From assembly GCA_902767845.1 (NCBI GenBank), contig CACXIV010000004.1, positions 1 through 64,000 on the forward strand: a stretch of 64,000 nt of DNA. The letters are read 5' to 3'. Below, one piece after another: positions 7,932-16,724 of this stretch. Numbering within the stretch: the first letter of the stretch is position 1; each line of letters starts with the position of its first letter. Both the position numbers and the translations under genes were made by a program. The notes below the pieces were generated by a model, which saw nothing but the letters and a program-made list of their open reading frames with translations, was not told where the DNA came from and made no database searches. Origin of the DNA: an uncultured Ruminococcus sp. Its GTDB lineage: Bacteria; Bacillota; Clostridia; Oscillospirales; Acutalibacteraceae.

Positions 7932-9293
7932 TTATTCAGTATACAAGCGGTAGATCGCCTCAAGGCAGATCTGCATGTGCCTGATAAAGTTTTCCTTGTC
8001 AACGCTCTCGTCGGCGTTGTGCATGTTGATCTCGTCGCCCTTGAAATTGGGGCCGAACGCGACTCCCCTGCCGCCGAGTTTGCGAGCGTAGGTTCCGCCG
8101 CCGGTCGAGTATATATCGGCCTTTTCGCCGGTGACGCTCTCGTAGGCCTCGCTCAGCAGCCTGATAAGCTCGCTGTCCTTCTCAACATACAGCGGTCTTT
8201 CGTGATGGGTGACCTTGGCGTTTATTCCGCTGCGCTCGGCAACGGTCATGAACTGCCTTATTACATAGTCGCCGTTCACGGTGACGGGATAGCGGATATC
8301 TATCTCCGCCTTGGCGGTCTCGCCCTCGATATGGACGATACCGAGGTTGACCGTGAGCGAGCCCGAAACAGCGTCGCTCATCTTGATACCGAGCGATCTG
8401 CCGTTTGTCTCGGTGTTCAGCGCGTAGTCGATAAACAGGCACAGCGCGCCGATATCCTCGACGTCGTAGGCGTGGGTGATCAGATCTATAAGCGCCGCCG
8501 CCGCGTTGAAGCCCTTTTCCGGCTCGCAGGCGTGAGCCGCCTTGCCTCGGCTGATTATCATCAGGCCGTCGATCGTGTAGTTGAACTCAAAGCTTCCTTC
8601 GCCGGCGTCTGCAAAGCGCATCAGGCGCTGTTCGTCGTAGCTCGAGGAATCGAGCATAACATACGCCAGATCGGGAACGGCGTTGACCGCCTTGCCCGAG
8701 TGGAACTGAGAGAGCACCTTCGCCTCGTTGCAGGGGGTGCTGATCTCGATATGAAGTATTCCCTTTTCGGCATAGCAGATACCGTACTCGCTGTCGGGAG
8801 TGAAGGCGAGGTCGGGCAGCGGCTGAGCCTTGAAGTAGCCCTCCATGTCCTCCATGCCAGTTTCCTCAGAGGTGCCATAGATCGCGCGGACGGTGTTTTT
8901 TCCCTCAACTCCGCTATCCTTTAGCGCGCGCAGGCAGTAAAGGTTAACAAGCGCGGCGCCCTTGTCGTCGGCGATGCCCCTTCCGTACAGCCTGCCGTTC
9001 TGCTCTGTAAGCGCGAAGGGGTTTACGCTCCAGTTATTGCCGGCAGGAACAACGTCGAGGTGAGACAGCACTCCGCAGAGCTTTCCGCCGCTGCCGAGCT
9101 GAACGTGACCGCTCTGACCGGTGACGCGCTCTGCCTCGAGCCCGAAGTCCCTCGCGCGCGAAAGTATGAACTCGAGCGCTCTGTCGCACTCCTCGGGCTT
9201 GGCGCCGTCAACGGATTCAAGGCTCAAAAGCTTGCCGAGATCCTCAAAAAACTCATCACGGTATTTAAGAATATTATCGCCGAATTTCATCAT
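7932..9293 (-). CDS. M20 family dipeptidase (PepV/Sapep type)
   Basis: Zinc-dependent dipeptidase, 453 residues. Metal-ligand and catalytic motifs are present in order: SHLDVVPAG (His ligand and Asp), GRGIADDKG (bridging Asp), SEETGMED (catalytic Glu and ligand), FTPDSEY (Asp ligand), and near the C-terminus TGGGTYAR with a following MHNADE His ligand. The insertion domain is the PepV-type lid. It overlaps the upstream YfhO gene by 4 bases (ATGA). Family members cleave dipeptides including beta-Ala- and D-Ala-containing ones; in this surface operon a role in peptide turnover is possible but unproven. Confidence 0.92.
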   Translation of the reverse strand: MMKFGDNILKYRDEFFEDLGKLLSLESVDGAKPEECDRALEFILSRARDFGLEAERVTGQSGHVQLGSGGKLCGVLSHLDVVPAGNNWSVNPFALTEQNGRLYGRGIADDKGAALVNLYCLRALKDSGVEGKNTVRAIYGTSEETGMEDMEGYFKAQPLPDLAFTPDSEYGICYAEKGILHIEISTPCNEAKVLSQFHSGKAVNAVPDLAYVMLDSSSYDEQRLMRFADAGEGSFEFNYTIDGLMIISRGKAAHACEPEKGFNAAAALIDLITHAYDVEDIGALCLFIDYALNTETNGRSLGIKMSDAVSGSLTVNLGIVHIEGETAKAEIDIRYPVTVNGDYVIRQFMTVAERSGINAKVTHHERPLYVEKDSELIRLLSEAYESVTGEKADIYSTGGGTYARKLGGRGVAFGPNFKGDEINMHNADESVDKENFIRHMQICLEAIYRLYTE

Positions 9294-11779
9294 ATATCTC
9301 TCCAGTTATCACGAATGTTTGATTTTTTTCTTTCCCTGATCCTTTTGATCACAGCGACCGTCAGCACGGCGAGCATGTAGATAACGAATACCGCCAGCGC
9401 GCACAGGCTGATCTTGATACCCGTGTCGAGCCCCGGGGTGCGGTAGCTGAACACGATATCGCTCTTTGTGTTCGCGGGGACCTTGACCGCCATAAAGCCG
9501 TAATCGACCTTCTCGACGTCGACGTCCTCGCCGTTGACCTTAGCGGTGAAGCCCTCGCTGTAGGGAACGCTGAAAAACACGAGCGTAGAGCCGCCCTTGT
9601 TGTCATACACCGCGGAAAAGCCCTCCTTTGTGTACTCGAACTTTGAGCAGGCGCGCTGCTTGAGCTTGTCGCAGGCGTACTCCAGCTTTTTGTCGCCGTA
9701 GCTGTATTCGTCAACGGCGCTTTTGAAGCGCGCCGGACTGTCGCCGTAAAGCTCCTTATATTTTTCGTCTGTGTAGCCGGTTATGTCGGCGTACTTTTCC
9801 ATCTGTTCCCTGTTGAGAACCAGCGCGTAAACAAGCGCCTCGCTGCGGTTGTTCTCCTTGATGCGCTCAAACTCCTCCTCGGTTATATAGCTGTCGAAGC
9901 TGAAGCCCATCGGGATATAGTTCTGATTTTCGTAAATATTAAATTTGTTGCAGGTCTTGAGGTATTTCCAGCCGGGCATTTTGGGAACTCCCTCTTTGTC
10001 GATAAAGGACTTGTCAATGGTGCTGTCCGCGTTGTCGAGAACGGAGTCAAAATAATATTTTGTGCTGAAAAACGGCCTCAGACCGTAGTATGAGAAATCG
10101 GGTCGCGACGCGACGTCGCGCTTGTATCCGATCTTTTTGTAAAACTGCATTATCGAGGTGGACACCGAGCTTTGGAAGCAGTTTATGCTCTGCACCTTCC
10201 AGTACATCGAGGTGTTGTCGACGCACTTGTAAAAATCGCTTCGCTCTGTCTCGAGGTCGTCGATCTCGATATCGTCGCGCGAATTGACGATGTAATTCCT
10301 GATCGCGAAGGTGGTGCCGCTGGCGAAAACTCCCGTGCCGATTATAAAGTACGAGGTGATAAGCGTGATCACCATCACGGCGGAGGTCGCCGCGATAAAG
10401 AAATGGAGCTTGTTTTTGAGGAATTTTTTATAGATCAGCGCAAGCGCGAGCAGACACATCATCGCCGCGAGCGCGTAAAGCCAGAACCGGTCGTTGTCCG
10501 CCTGAACGCCCATTTCAAGATGTTCCTCGCCTGTGTCCTGATTCTCGACCGTGACCGGCATAAGCCCGATCAAAAGCGTCGCGCCCAGGGTTATGCCCGA
10601 CGACCAGATCAGCGCGCGCTTCCAGTTGGCGCGCCTGTTCTCCGCGGCTCTGACGGTCGCCAGAACGAACAGCAGGACGAGCATATAGTACCATCTCGCG
10701 TAGTAGATCGACGCGTTCATAAGCTGGAACATGCAGTTGAGCACGGGCACCAGCGCGAACAGTATCAGCAGGCAAATCATCTTTTTGAGCCAGTCGCGCT
10801 TTTTAAGCTGCAAATACGCGATCGCTCCGGTCATTCCGAACAGCGGCAGCCAGCCTGCCACCGACGCCCACTTGCAGTTCGATTCGGGCGTGAAGGTAGG
10901 CATAGCGGGGACATCCGCCGGGAAGAAGAACGCCAGCACCGACAGCCAGTACCGCTGGGGCTTGTCGTGAACAAGCGCCGCCCAGTCCTTTGGGAATGTG
11001 TCGAGGCGCGGATTGCCCAAAAGTCCCAGCACCGAGGGCAGCAGGATGAACGCCGTAGCGGCAAAGCCGACTATCGCCTCGAGCGCCAAAAGCAGGAACT
11101 CGGTGATCTTGAATTTATATGTCTTTGTGAGGGTGAGCATCAGGTAATACATGATAACAAACAGCACCTGTCCCACAAAGAAGTAGTAATTCACCACGCA
11201 TGCCGCGAACACCGCCAGAGCGAACAGCCCCCGGCGCTTGTCGTACAAAAAAGCGTCGAGCGCCGCCAGCAGCAGCGGAAACACTATCATTGGCTCGTGA
11301 AAGTGGAAAAAGAACACGTTGTATATCGAAAAGCCCGAAAAAGCGTAAAGGAGTCCGCCCATTACCGCGAAGGGCTTGTACCTGACGTAGCGCTGAATAA
11401 AGATGAACGCCGAAGCCGACGCGCAGGCGAATTTAAGGATAAGCAGCGGTCCGATCAGATTCGGGATGAACTCGTTGTCAAACGGGATCGTCATCCAGAA
11501 AAACGGGCTTCCGAGCAGGTAAAAGCTGTAGCTCGCGATAGTGTCGCTTCCGAGGTCGGTCAGGTGGTTCCAGCCCAGCTCGCCGTTCCTGACCGCCGAG
11601 TGGAGCATCTGGTAAAAGGGTATTTCCTGAACATTAAAATCTCCGTAGTAATAAAATACCCCGCCCTGATAAACAATAAATGGTATGAACAGTGCCGCCG
11701 CCGTCAGCAGGCCGAGCAAGAACGTCAGCAGCAGATAGTGGCCGGTTTTTGGTTTGAAGCGCTGTAATGAAGAACCCAT
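9290..11779 (-). CDS. YfhO family membrane protein
   Basis: 829-residue polytopic protein with about 12 N-terminal membrane helices (roughly 15-500), a large extracellular region (about 510-790) and one final helix before a basic tail (RIRERKKSN). Motifs YYGDFNVQEIPFYQ, GSDTIASYSFYLLGSPFFW and FSGFSIYNVFFFHFHEPM match YfhO, a GT-C-fold-like family; Bacillus YfhO and Listeria GtcA-pathway relatives are implicated in glycosylating lipoteichoic acid outside the cell. First gene of the leftward operon, 4-base overlap with the dipeptidase gene. Likely transfers sugars from a lipid carrier to a surface polymer; the exact substrate is inference. Confidence 0.88.
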   Translation of the reverse strand: MGSSLQRFKPKTGHYLLLTFLLGLLTAAALFIPFIVYQGGVFYYYGDFNVQEIPFYQMLHSAVRNGELGWNHLTDLGSDTIASYSFYLLGSPFFWMTIPFDNEFIPNLIGPLLILKFACASASAFIFIQRYVRYKPFAVMGGLLYAFSGFSIYNVFFFHFHEPMIVFPLLLAALDAFLYDKRRGLFALAVFAACVVNYYFFVGQVLFVIMYYLMLTLTKTYKFKITEFLLLALEAIVGFAATAFILLPSVLGLLGNPRLDTFPKDWAALVHDKPQRYWLSVLAFFFPADVPAMPTFTPESNCKWASVAGWLPLFGMTGAIAYLQLKKRDWLKKMICLLILFALVPVLNCMFQLMNASIYYARWYYMLVLLFVLATVRAAENRRANWKRALIWSSGITLGATLLIGLMPVTVENQDTGEEHLEMGVQADNDRFWLYALAAMMCLLALALIYKKFLKNKLHFFIAATSAVMVITLITSYFIIGTGVFASGTTFAIRNYIVNSRDDIEIDDLETERSDFYKCVDNTSMYWKVQSINCFQSSVSTSIMQFYKKIGYKRDVASRPDFSYYGLRPFFSTKYYFDSVLDNADSTIDKSFIDKEGVPKMPGWKYLKTCNKFNIYENQNYIPMGFSFDSYITEEEFERIKENNRSEALVYALVLNREQMEKYADITGYTDEKYKELYGDSPARFKSAVDEYSYGDKKLEYACDKLKQRACSKFEYTKEGFSAVYDNKGGSTLVFFSVPYSEGFTAKVNGEDVDVEKVDYGFMAVKVPANTKSDIVFSYRTPGLDTGIKISLCALAVFVIYMLAVLTVAVIKRIRERKKSNIRDNWRDI

Positions 11780-11818
11780 CAGAATATCTCCCTATGATGA
11801 CGCAAGTGCCGATAACCT

Positions 11819-11846
11819 TTGACATTTGCCGTAAAATCGTTATAAT
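11819..11846 (+). promoter_or_regulatory. Sigma-A promoter of the YfbR-like gene
   Basis: TTGACA at 11819-11824, 16-base spacer, TATAAT at 11841-11846. About 80 bases before the ATG at 11928. The divergent operon promoter begins within 20 bases, so the two may compete. Confidence 0.85.
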
Positions 11847-11863
11847 GAGTATAGTATCAATAT

Positions 11864-11872
11864 ATTATATCA
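11864..11872 (-). promoter_or_regulatory. Extended -10 promoter of the yfhO-licD operon
   Basis: Minus strand TGATATAAT: a perfect TATAAT with an upstream TG at the extended -10 position. No good -35 hexamer is seen. It lies about 85 bases before the first gene of the operon and interleaves with the opposing promoter at 11819-11846. Confidence 0.55.
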
Positions 11873-11927
11873 TAAAAAGAATCCTTTTGCACTATTTTTG
11901 CCAAAAAATTTTTACGGAGATAAAATT

Positions 11928-12518
11928 ATGACCTCTTATCATTTTTACGCCATGCTCTCGAGGATGAAATACATCAACCGCTGGGGGCTTATGAACAACA
12001 CAAGGCTCGAAAACATCAGCGAGCACAGCCAGCAGGTCGCCATACTCACCCACTGTCTGGTGCTTATCCACAACAAGCGCTTCGGGGGAAGCCTCGATGC
12101 CCAGCGCGCGGCGCTGCTGGCGGTTTTCCACGATTCCACCGAGATAATCACCGGCGATCTGCCCACGCCGATAAAATACCAAAACCCCGAGATGATCGGC
12201 GCCTACAAGCAGATAGAGGACAACGCCGCCGACAGGCTCGTGTCGCTTTTGCCCGAGGATTTCAGGGAGGACTACGAGGAGATACTAAAGCAGAGCGGCG
12301 AAAACGACGAAAAGCTGCGCAAATTTGTCAAGGCCGCGGACAGGTTCTCGGCGCTGATAAAGTGCATTGAGGAAATGCGCATGGGCAACGACGAGTTCAA
12401 AATGGCAAGGGATACTATCAAAAAATCCATAGACGATATGGCGCTGCCCGAGGCGGAGGTCTTTGAAAGGGAGTTCCTTCCGTCCTTCTACCTCGCGCTC
12501 GACGAGCTGAACGGCTGA
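11928..12518 (+). CDS. YfbR-like HD-domain 5'-nucleotidase
   Basis: 196-residue HD phosphohydrolase similar to E. coli YfbR, which removes phosphate from deoxyribonucleoside 5'-monophosphates. Family signature is near complete: MLSRMKYINRWGLM, ENISEHSQQVA (metal His), FHDSTEIITGDLPTP (HD motif and substrate loop), and a later AADRFSALIKC. A TTG start at 11898 is possible in frame, but GGAG before the ATG at 11928 decides the start. Monocistronic between two promoter regions. Likely a dNMP-pool housekeeping role. Confidence 0.88.
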   Translation: MTSYHFYAMLSRMKYINRWGLMNNTRLENISEHSQQVAILTHCLVLIHNKRFGGSLDAQRAALLAVFHDSTEIITGDLPTPIKYQNPEMIGAYKQIEDNAADRLVSLLPEDFREDYEEILKQSGENDEKLRKFVKAADRFSALIKCIEEMRMGNDEFKMARDTIKKSIDDMALPEAEVFEREFLPSFYLALDELNG

Positions 12519-12690
12519 CAGGCGCTTATTGCCGGTTTTGTCAATGCCCAAGCCGTTAAAGCCTTGGCGCCCGTTTCACATTACCGTCACAATTTTGATA
12601 ATCTATGTCAAAAAAACACAGTTTTCAACGGCAAATTTCGTCACCGCAAAGCTACATATTTCTAAATAAGAATTATTTATTGGAATTATG

Positions 12691-12699
12691 TGCTATAAT
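12691..12699 (+). promoter_or_regulatory. Extended -10 promoter of the first LCP gene
   Basis: TGCTATAAT at 12691-12699 gives a consensus -10 with a TG extension; the -35 region is AT-rich without a clear hexamer. About 75 bases before the gene start. The 170 bases between the upstream stop and this site hold only weak inverted repeats. Confidence 0.6.
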
Positions 12700-12771
12700 A
12701 TTAAATGACTATTTGTAAATGACGGAATGTTTTTTACCAAAAGCTTTTAATCCGTTTACAGGAGGAGCGAT

Positions 12772-13941
12772 ATGGCAAATTCTAACGGCCACTACGTTGA
12801 CATCAGCTCGAACACACAGGTGTTCAAGCTTTACAACAAAAAGGGCAGGGCATTAAGGATCCTTTGTCTTATTTTTTCGATATTATTATTACTGGGCGGC
12901 AGCGCCATGGTTTACTATTACGCGCTGCTCAACTCTTTGAACTTTAAGGATCTTTCGTCGCTGGCGACTAACGACAAACCGGATTCGGTAGCGGCAACTC
13001 AGACCGCGGAGCTTTCCGGCAACGGCACTCAGCTCACCATCGGCGACGGTCAGCTGCTGCAGGACAGCAAGGTGCTCAACATAATGCTGTTCGGCGAGGA
13101 CAACAGCCAGGGCGATAAATACGGCAGAACCGACACCATGATCATGATGTCGATCGACAACTGGCACAAGAAGCTCAAGCTGACCTCGTTCCAGCGCGAC
13201 ACCTACGTCTATATCCCCGGCTACGGTGAGAACAAGATCAACGCCGCCTACACCTACGGCGGTCCCAAGCTGACGATCGAAACGATAGAAGCTAACTTCG
13301 GCATCAAGATCGACCGTTACGCGGTCGTTGACTTTGACAGCTTTATTGACATTATCGACACTCTCGGCGGTATCGACATGGAGGTCACTCAGGACGAGAT
13401 CGACTACATCAACTACCAGATGTACAAAAACGGTCAGGTCGACGAGTACACGACCATCAAGGACGCACCCGGTATTGTTCACCTGAACGGTCAGGAAGCC
13501 CTCTGGTACGCGCGTAACCGCGGCCTTTCCAAGAACGAGGACGGCAACGAGATCGGTATCGACGGAGACGACTGGGACAGAACCTCTCGCCAGAGAAAGC
13601 TGCTCGAGACGCTGTTCAACAGTCTTAAAGGCGCGGACATCACAAAAATCGTCCAAATCGTAAGCTCGGTAGGCCCCATGATCACGACTAACCTGAAGAA
13701 GGACGAGATCACGGCGCTTGTTTCTCACGCGCCTACCTACCTCACCTACACGGTAGAGCAGAGCTATGTTCCCACCGAGGGACTTTGGTACTACGAAAAC
13801 AACACCCCCGTTGGCTCGGTCATCGCGATCGCGGACATGAACGCCCAGCGAATGGAGTTCGCCAAATTCATCTATGAGGACAGGCTGACAGGCGGAAACT
13901 CCGGTTCATCCTCATCATCCTCCTCGGCTTCTTCAAACTAA
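12772..13941 (+). CDS. LCP family glycopolymer transferase (LytR-CpsA-Psr)
   Basis: LCP enzymes transfer wall teichoic acid or other glycopolymers from a lipid carrier to peptidoglycan outside the membrane. 389 residues: short cytoplasmic N-terminus, one membrane helix (about 28-52), then the LCP domain (about 90-300) with NIMLFGED, GRTDTMIMMSID, the Arg-rich catalytic strand KLTSFQRDTYVYIPGY, KINAAYTYGG and RNRGL-DWDRTSRQRKLLE. The tail is a Ser-rich disordered stretch. Start follows AGGAGGAGC. One of two LCP genes in 5 kb; the second is by the sortase. Confidence 0.93.
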   Translation: MANSNGHYVDISSNTQVFKLYNKKGRALRILCLIFSILLLLGGSAMVYYYALLNSLNFKDLSSLATNDKPDSVAATQTAELSGNGTQLTIGDGQLLQDSKVLNIMLFGEDNSQGDKYGRTDTMIMMSIDNWHKKLKLTSFQRDTYVYIPGYGENKINAAYTYGGPKLTIETIEANFGIKIDRYAVVDFDSFIDIIDTLGGIDMEVTQDEIDYINYQMYKNGQVDEYTTIKDAPGIVHLNGQEALWYARNRGLSKNEDGNEIGIDGDDWDRTSRQRKLLETLFNSLKGADITKIVQIVSSVGPMITTNLKKDEITALVSHAPTYLTYTVEQSYVPTEGLWYYENNTPVGSVIAIADMNAQRMEFAKFIYEDRLTGGNSGSSSSSSSASSN

Positions 13942-13948
13942 AAAAATC

Positions 13949-13976
13949 AGGTCGGTTCAGACGAACCGACCTTTTT
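13949..13976. terminator. Bidirectional terminator between the LCP and vWA genes
   Basis: A 9-bp stem (AGGTCGGTT / AACCGACCT) with TTTTTG after it on the plus strand and ATTTTTTTAG after it on the minus strand. It closes both convergent genes. Confidence 0.9.
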
Positions 13977-13978
13977 GT

Positions 13979-14626
13979 TCACCTGCTTTTATAGTCCTCG
14001 CTGATTTTTCTGCTCCAGCCGGGACGGAGCTTTGCTCCTCCCCTGACCTTTGTGACCGCCTCGCAAACCGCGTCGTAAACGACCCCCGTGCCCTTGGCGT
14101 CCGCCCTGTAGTCCACGGCTCTGTCTGCTCCGATGCCAAATTCCCCGGCGGTACGCACCGCGTCGATATTCGCGCCGATAAACAGGAACTCCCAGTTGTC
14201 CTTCTCCTTTTTGCGCTCGATCAGCCTCTTGATGTCGCTGCTGCTGTAGCGGCGGCTCGCGTTTTCAAGGCCGTCGGTCGTGATAACGAACAGCGTGCGC
14301 TCCGGAACATCCTCGCTCCTGGCGTATTTGTGGATGTTTGAAATGTGTTTTACCGCTCCGCCGATCGCGTCGAGCAGCGCCGTGCAGCCCCTTACCGTGT
14401 AGTCGTCCTCCGTCATTGGTCTGATCTCCTCAAGCGGAAGCCTGTCGTGAAGGACGACGCTCTCGTGGTCGAACAGCACGGTGGAAACATACGCCCTGCC
14501 GTCCTGCTTCTTCTGCTTCTCTATCATCGAGTTGAAGCCTCCGATCGTGTCCTTTTCAAGACCGCTCATCGAACCGCTCCTGTCGAGGATGAATACGATT
14601 TCGGTGATATTGTTTTTCTTTGTCAT
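13979..14626 (-). CDS. von Willebrand factor A (vWA) domain protein
   Basis: 215-residue soluble protein made of one vWA domain. The metal-ion-dependent adhesion site is intact: VFILDRSGSMSG (DxSxS), RGCTALLDAIGG (Thr ligand) and FVITTDGLENAS (Asp ligand). There is no signal peptide or membrane helix, so it acts in the cytoplasm, unlike adhesins. The start ATG at 14626 follows GGAGG. It is divergent from the HTH-like gene at 14793 with a 166-base shared promoter region. Cytoplasmic vWA proteins usually scaffold complexes with chaperone-type ATPases or kinases; the partner is not evident here. Confidence 0.88.
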   Translation of the reverse strand: MTKKNNITEIVFILDRSGSMSGLEKDTIGGFNSMIEKQKKQDGRAYVSTVLFDHESVVLHDRLPLEEIRPMTEDDYTVRGCTALLDAIGGAVKHISNIHKYARSEDVPERTLFVITTDGLENASRRYSSSDIKRLIERKKEKDNWEFLFIGANIDAVRTAGEFGIGADRAVDYRADAKGTGVVYDAVCEAVTKVRGGAKLRPGWSRKISEDYKSR

Positions 14627-14719
14627 AATTAACGCCTCCGTAAAAGAATTTTTGTTTTGTCCTTTGACAATTATATAATAATTCTTTTCGCGGCGCGTTT
14701 GGTCGCCTTAAAAGCGACA

Positions 14720-14748
14720 TTTACAAATATGTCCCGAAATGATATAAT
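14720..14748 (+). promoter_or_regulatory. Promoter of the regulator-like gene at 14793
   Basis: TTTACA at 14720-14725, 17-base spacer ending in TGA, TATAAT at 14743-14748. Just upstream is an inverted repeat GTCGC-N7-GCGAC (14702-14718) that could be an operator for one or both divergent genes. Confidence 0.8.
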
Positions 14749-14792
14749 AGACGCGCAGGGTAGGTCATAAAATTCGCGTTGAGGTATATGCC

Positions 14793-15440
14793 ATGTTATT
14801 TAAAAAACCCAAAAGGAAAAATCTTGAAGCCGGTTTTATTATCGAGCTCAAAAAATATATAGATAAAAATTACGAACCCGGGAAAACCGCGTCCGATCGT
14901 ACCGTTTTTTACGGTGCGGCTCCTTCCGCAAAGCCGGCAGGCGGTTTCAGACCCCGAGGCAAGGCAAGGGTATCCGATTCCGAAATACCGCGCGCCGCGG
15001 GATCCCCTGTATCGGTCACGGCGCAGGCAGAGGAAGCATTTGATTCCGCTGTAGCGGACAGAGCGGCAGCGAACGATCCGAGCCTTGAGGAAATGCTCGG
15101 CCTGCTCGACGAGAGCTTTTCCGAAATGCTGCTGAGGAAGATCGACGAAAACAGCATGACCGACGCCCAATGCTACAAAAAGGCCGGGATCGACCGCAAG
15201 CTATTCTCAAAGATCCGCTCAAATCCGCAGTACAGACCGAGCAAGCAGACCGCCGTAGCCTTCGCGGTCGCGTTGGAGCTCGGGATTGACGAGACAAAGG
15301 AGCTGCTTGCAAAGGCAGGCTACGCGCTGTCGCACAGCAGCAAGTTTGATATCATCATCGAGTTTTTTATTCTAAAAAGGAACTATAATCGCTTTGAGAT
15401 AAACGAGGCGCTTTACGAGTTCGATCAGGCGCTTATCTGA
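14793..15440 (+). CDS. Unknown protein with conserved C-terminal HTH-like module
   Basis: 215 residues. Residues 1-100 are basic then low-complexity (Ala, Pro, Gly), probably flexible. The C-terminal 110 residues (from [18 protein letters not shown]) are compact and helical, with [45 protein letters not shown] and [15 protein letters not shown]. From memory this module is widespread in Clostridia, alone or joined to macrodomains or kinases, often near vWA genes; I know of no proven function. Its helix pattern resembles an XRE-type HTH. Divergent from the vWA gene and closed by a strong terminator. Confidence 0.7.
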   Translation: MLFKKPKRKNLEAGFIIELKKYIDKNYEPGKTASDRTVFYGAAPSAKPAGGFRPRGKARVSDSEIPRAAGSPVSVTAQAEEAFDSAVADRAAANDPSLEEMLGLLDESFSEMLLRKIDENSMTDAQCYKKAGIDRKLFSKIRSNPQYRPSKQTAVAFAVALELGIDETKELLAKAGYALSHSSKFDIIIEFFILKRNYNRFEINEALYEFDQALI

Positions 15441-15451
15441 CATAAGCAGAA

Positions 15452-15488
15452 AAAAACGCTTCCGAAAACCGGAAGCGTTGATTTTTTA
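15452..15488. terminator. Bidirectional terminator
   Basis: A 9-bp stem (AACGCTTCC / GGAAGCGTT). On the minus strand it is followed directly by TTTTTT, on the plus strand by GATTTTTT. It serves the gene ending at 15440 and the convergent LCP gene ending at 15486. Confidence 0.92.
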
Positions 15489-16724
15489 CATTTTTGTATA
15501 GAATACGCTCAAAAACTGCTCGTAAAATTCCTTTTCGTTCACCGTGTACTCGGCATAGCCGCTCGCGCCGATCTTTGACTCGCCCGGCACGGAGTACATC
15601 TGTTTATTGGGGGCACCGTTGAGTGCGACCTCCTTCGCCATGTACAATACCTTCGCGGCGTCAAGGTTGGTGCAGGAATACGGCGCGCTCTCGTTATAAA
15701 GATCCACTGCGTAGGTTGGTCTGTCCTTTACCTTGCCGACCACCTTGTCAAAAAAGCCGTTCGCGTAAGCCTGATGGCGCTTGTTTCTGAGCTCGTTAGC
15801 GTCAGGTCTGTCGTGAACTCTCGCCTTGATGAATCTCTCGGCATCCTTGCCCATAAGGTGGTAGGATTCGCCCTGCTTAAACTTTTCGATAGTCTCCGGC
15901 GACACGACGTCAACGCCGCCCACCGAGTCGTTTATCGCCATTACGCCGTCAAGGTCGAGCGCGTAATACGTGTTGATCGGAATGTTGTAGAACACACGCT
16001 TTACCGACGCTACGGTGTTCGCGCAGCTCGATTCCCTTCCGTCGCCGTACGCGTAGGAAAGACATATCTGCTGTTTTTGCATGCCCGTGTAGTATCCGCT
16101 CGCGGAGTAGATCGCTACGTCGGTCATTGTATCACGCGGAATGTTGATCATCGAAAGCTTATTGGCCTTGAAGTCCAGCGCCATAAGGACGATCACGTCC
16201 GCCTGACCGGCAGCGCCTTCCGCGGTGGGGATATCAAAATCCCTTTTATCGACGCCAATAAACAGGAGGCTGGTCACGTCCTTATTGTATTTATAGGTCT
16301 GACCGTTGTAGACGATATAGTCGCCGCCCTCCTGAACAACGGCGTCTAAGGATTCAGGCGCGGAGATCTGGACATCATCCGTATATAGCTCTCCCTGACC
16401 CTTAAGGATAAGCAGCAGCGCCGTGCCGGTAGTGATAAGCACGAGTGCCAGCAGCACACAGACTATGGAAATAAGAACCTTTTTCCACGTCTTTTTTTTC
16501 TTCTTTTTATGGTGGTGGGAATGGTGACCGGATGATGACTTGCTTCCCGAATGTCTCCTTCTTTTCCGTCTGGGATTCAAAAAAACATAATCTTCAACAT
16601 CATCCTTGACTGTAAGCTCGTCCCTGGCTACTTCGGTTTTTTCCTCCGCAACCATTATCTTATCGGAGTTGCTGTAAGTGTCCTCACTGTCCCATGTGAA
16701 CCCGCGTTCACCTGGTTTGCTCAT
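15486..16724 (-). CDS. LCP family glycopolymer transferase with long polybasic N-terminus
   Basis: 412 residues. The N-terminal cytoplasmic part is unusual: about 45 acidic residues, then a Lys/Arg/His-rich stretch (RRKRRRHSGSK ... HHSHHHKKKKKK, about 53-80) directly before the membrane helix (about 83-107). The LCP domain follows with SLLFIGVDKRD, GQADVIVLMALD, LSMINIPRDTM, ICLSYAYGDGR and FIKARVHDRPD / RNKRHQAYANG. The gene overlaps the sortase stop by 17 bases, so the two are translationally coupled, suggesting that protein sorting and polymer attachment occur together. Same orientation as the sortase substrate gene upstream. Confidence 0.92.
   Translation of the reverse strand: MSKPGERGFTWDSEDTYSNSDKIMVAEEKTEVARDELTVKDDVEDYVFLNPRRKRRRHSGSKSSSGHHSHHHKKKKKKTWKKVLISIVCVLLALVLITTGTALLLILKGQGELYTDDVQISAPESLDAVVQEGGDYIVYNGQTYKYNKDVTSLLFIGVDKRDFDIPTAEGAAGQADVIVLMALDFKANKLSMINIPRDTMTDVAIYSASGYYTGMQKQQICLSYAYGDGRESSCANTVASVKRVFYNIPINTYYALDLDGVMAINDSVGGVDVVSPETIEKFKQGESYHLMGKDAERFIKARVHDRPDANELRNKRHQAYANGFFDKVVGKVKDRPTYAVDLYNESAPYSCTNLDAAKVLYMAKEVALNGAPNKQMYSVPGESKIGASGYAEYTVNEKEFYEQFLSVFYTKM

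Noticed and set aside
7977..8924. A 315-codon open frame opposite the dipeptidase
   Set aside because: The minus-strand frame has all M20 metal motifs; the plus-strand frame has composition typical of an antisense shadow.
10172..11767. A long open frame on the plus strand opposite yfhO
   Set aside because: Translation is rich in Arg, His, Gln and Glu with no domain pattern, and lies wholly antisense to a well-supported membrane protein gene. It is a GC-driven shadow frame.
13979..15440. vWA and neighbour as an anti-phage defence module
   Set aside because: No nuclease, ATPase, protease or transmembrane effector is nearby. The data support only a possible signalling pair.
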